A stretch of 64,000 nucleotides of DNA, from the NCBI GenBank assembly GCA_022414725.1, contig CM039463.1, positions 54,010,185-54,074,184 of the forward strand. The letters are read 5' to 3'. The notes beneath the pieces are model-generated. The model had not been told where the DNA came from. It saw nothing but the letters and a program-made list of their open reading frames with translations, and made no database searches. The position numbers and the translations under genes were made by a program. Shown piece by piece: positions 62,129 to 64,000 of the stretch. The stretch is from Microglena sp. YARC (lineage: Eukaryota > Chlorophyta > Chlorophyceae > Chlamydomonadales > Chlamydomonadaceae). How positions within the stretch are numbered: position 1 is the stretch's first letter; every line of letters begins with the position of its first letter.

Positions 62129-63194
62129 TCACCAGTATCTATCTCCAAAAAGAGAGTTGTACTTGACGAATAAAAGTGAATAGTTCCTCGTGTTGATATT
62201 ACCAGTGCTGTGAAATGTGATGTTATAGGGTATGTCTTCATCCATTACATCTATTGGTAGACCCAGGGCCCACTGACGAGTTGCTAGAGTACTTGCACTT
62301 AATAGGGTACCATCATTTGTCAATGTAGTCATGTGTTCCATTGATCTGTTGTCATTGTCAAAAATCATGTCCAAGTATTCATTTGCCCTGAAATAGTTTA
62401 TTGGGTGGTCTGCAACAGGTATATTGTTGACACTAATACCAACATAAACTGGAGCATCATTTGTTATAATACTTGGAATGCCTTGTGAAAAATAGTAGCT
62501 TGTCCCGTTATAGTCTTGGGTTGAAGTCTTGGAGTGAAAATCTTCTGTCATGAACGTTGCAATAGCATACTCAATATCCCTGGAAGCAATGTATATATTA
62601 GTTTGTTGGTTTTCGTTTTCATTGAGTTGAAACATGGATGAGAAGTTGTCAAATTCAAACACGTTCTGTGACATTGTCTTGAATTTCACTTCGAACAATA
62701 AGGTGTAGATCGGAAATCTCATAGCTTGTTGAATCATTGTCTCTCAACAATACTGCAGCATCTGCCCAAACAATACAGATTCGAACCCTGCCTTTGATTA
62801 CACAGTCCTTGGTACCTAAGATACCATGGAAACGGTCAATAACATATGGCTCATCATCTGACATGGAAATTAAATCCACAGCCTGAGCATTACCCAACAT
62901 ATTGGAGGAAGTCGCAGGGGTGTTATGAACAGCCATTAGTCTTGTGAGGTGATGATAATTGTTGATGGACTGGACCTCAACGTCATCAAACGAAACTGAT
63001 AATGAACTGATTAAGCAATCTATTCCCCTGGGTGCAACACCATCCGAATTAAAAGTGAACAAAAGCTTGACACTGGATAAATCCCAAATGCCATCAGTCA
63101 TTTCAAACACGGTCTGTGTTTGGGGGAAACCTGTTTTTGTTCCTATTGGCTCAATTCTATGGATTTTAGTAATGTTTTGAGGAAGTGCACTCAT
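62129..63194 (-). pseudogene. PLV second capsid protein, double-jelly-roll-like (frameshifted)
   Basis: The first frame (63194-62655) carries IHRIEPIG, PRGIDCLISSLSVSFDDVEVQSINNYHHLTRLM, then GRVRICIVWADAAVLL and YEISDLHLIVRSEI, the pattern of the first jelly roll of PLV/virophage major capsid proteins. The second (62737-62129) carries FEFDNFSSMFQL, NAPVYVGISVNN-like strands and YNITFHSTGNINTRNYSLLFVKYN, like the second roll. The frame changes near 62660-62690. About 350 residues in all, shorter than usual major capsid proteins. It lies 34 bp after the main capsid gene. Confidence 0.7.
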
Positions 63195-63227
63195 TTATAT
63201 TATTGTTACATTTATAATTATTTGTAT

Positions 63228-64000
63228 TTATAGAACTAATTCGAGCATCCTCCCCGCTCCCACACGGATCATGCTACTACACTCAATAAACTCCATTGCA
63301 GTCAAGTTGGCTGAGCCTGCTGCTCCACTAACGGCTTGAGACTCGAATGCTCCAATCGAACTGTTCCCTCTTGTGTCAATGCCCGACATGAACTCATCAT
63401 CATTGTGGCAGAACTTGCATGAGAGAACAAATAATTTATCACGCCAGCTTGCAAATGAATCACAAAGGGGACTTGACCCTCCTAGGGTGTCCTGCAATTG
63501 GTTGTAAGAACTTTGTGTTAACGAAAAACACTGTCCAACATTGGCCCTAACATCTGGATAATAAGTCCCATTGATAGTGAACTGAGCACTTTCCATCCCA
63601 GTCGCTTTCCTGACGAACGTGTTACAGTTTTTGGTCACTGCATCCAATGCTCCAGTAGGTGATTGGTCTAAAAATATTCCCCAAGCTCGATTAACCGACT
63701 GGGACGACACACTAAATTTGGTGGACTGGCTATAACTTGATGCAGCTGATGAAAATGAAAAATAGTTCTTGAACATGATTTCATACACACCTCCATTTTG
63801 CAGAAAGGCATTGTGTGTGCGGCATCAAAGAGCCCATCATCTATTGAGATAGTATCAACACTGAATGAAATGTCTGATAGAATAAATTGTCCTCCCCCAA
63901 TTAGACAATTGGATCCATCTAGCTGTATCCTAAGGCGAACCTGCCCTAGGAGTTTGGTATCCAATATGCTGGGCTGAAAGCTATTGAGAGTCAGCCAATT
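63228..64000 (-). pseudogene. PLV major capsid protein, C-terminal part (runs off window)
   Basis: Read from the right edge: NSFQPSILDTKLLGQVRLRIQL, then LSDISFSVDTISIDDGLFDA, GGVYEIMFKNYFSF, NRAWGIFLDQ, YPDVRANVGQCFSLTQ and the C-terminal FIECSSMIRVGAGRMLELVL. The DTKLLG...R and LSDI.F.VD.I...D blocks and the ending are typical of double-jelly-roll major capsid proteins of PLVs. A frameshift lies near 63815 in a CACACACA stretch (63813-63820), consistent with a dinucleotide slip. The N-terminus lies beyond 64000. Confidence 0.8.

Overview
The window is nuclear DNA of a photosynthetic eukaryote, most likely a green alga. The one clear host gene (26,012-28,355, four exons, GT-AG introns) encodes a light-harvesting protein of the LHCSR/LHCX stress-related type. 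Almost everything else is transposons, satellites or an endogenous virus. A prasinophyte such as Cymbomonas, whose genome is known to carry many endogenous viral elements, would fit; this is inference, not something the sequence proves. I recognise no tRNA, rRNA or CRISPR array.

Layout. (1) 0.5-11.8 kb: an L1-like LINE (APE endonuclease, reverse transcriptase, 3' zinc finger) cut in two by a Ty1/Copia element (copia-1, 4,077-10,740; LTRs 355/361 bp; 5-bp target duplication ACCCT). (2) 12.0-18.2 kb: an inverted reverse-transcriptase thumb fragment, an unknown minus-strand ORF with an A-rich 3' end, then retroelement A, with a conserved N-terminal module, RNase H, zinc finger and PD-(D/E)XK-like endonuclease. 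(3) 18.2-25.7 kb: minisatellites, a 1.3-kb degenerate satellite, AT-rich DNA, dispersed repeats, a 128-bp inverted repeat pair and a LINE remnant. (4) 25.7-28.7 kb: the LHCSR-like gene, flanked on both sides by clusters of a short palindrome. (5) 28.7-35.5 kb: repeat-rich DNA with poly(dG)/poly(dC) runs up to 38 bp. (6) 35.5 kb to the right edge: an endogenous polinton-like virus (PLV), broken up by later insertions.

The PLV genes all lie on the minus strand, closely packed. In transcription order they are: major capsid protein (runs off the right edge), a second double-jelly-roll-like capsid protein, a 68-aa protein, a charged protein, the packaging ATPase, an 81-aa protein, a penton-like minor capsid protein, and a 99-aa Gly/Ala-rich protein. 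Copia-2 (36,352-45,657) sits in the palindrome-rich terminal region and itself holds a LINE (39,333-41,698). Retroelement B (48,464-61,638, 13-bp target duplication) sits inside the charged-protein gene and itself holds a chromodomain Ty3/Gypsy element (49,981-59,960; 347-bp LTRs). Removing the gypsy element plus one target copy restores one reading frame in retroelement B. Removing B restores the frame of the viral gene.

The most novel material is the A/B retroelement family and the PLV with two tandem capsid-type genes. Next in interest are a conserved in-frame amber codon between gag and pol in both copia copies, and the palindrome clusters around the LHCSR-like gene.
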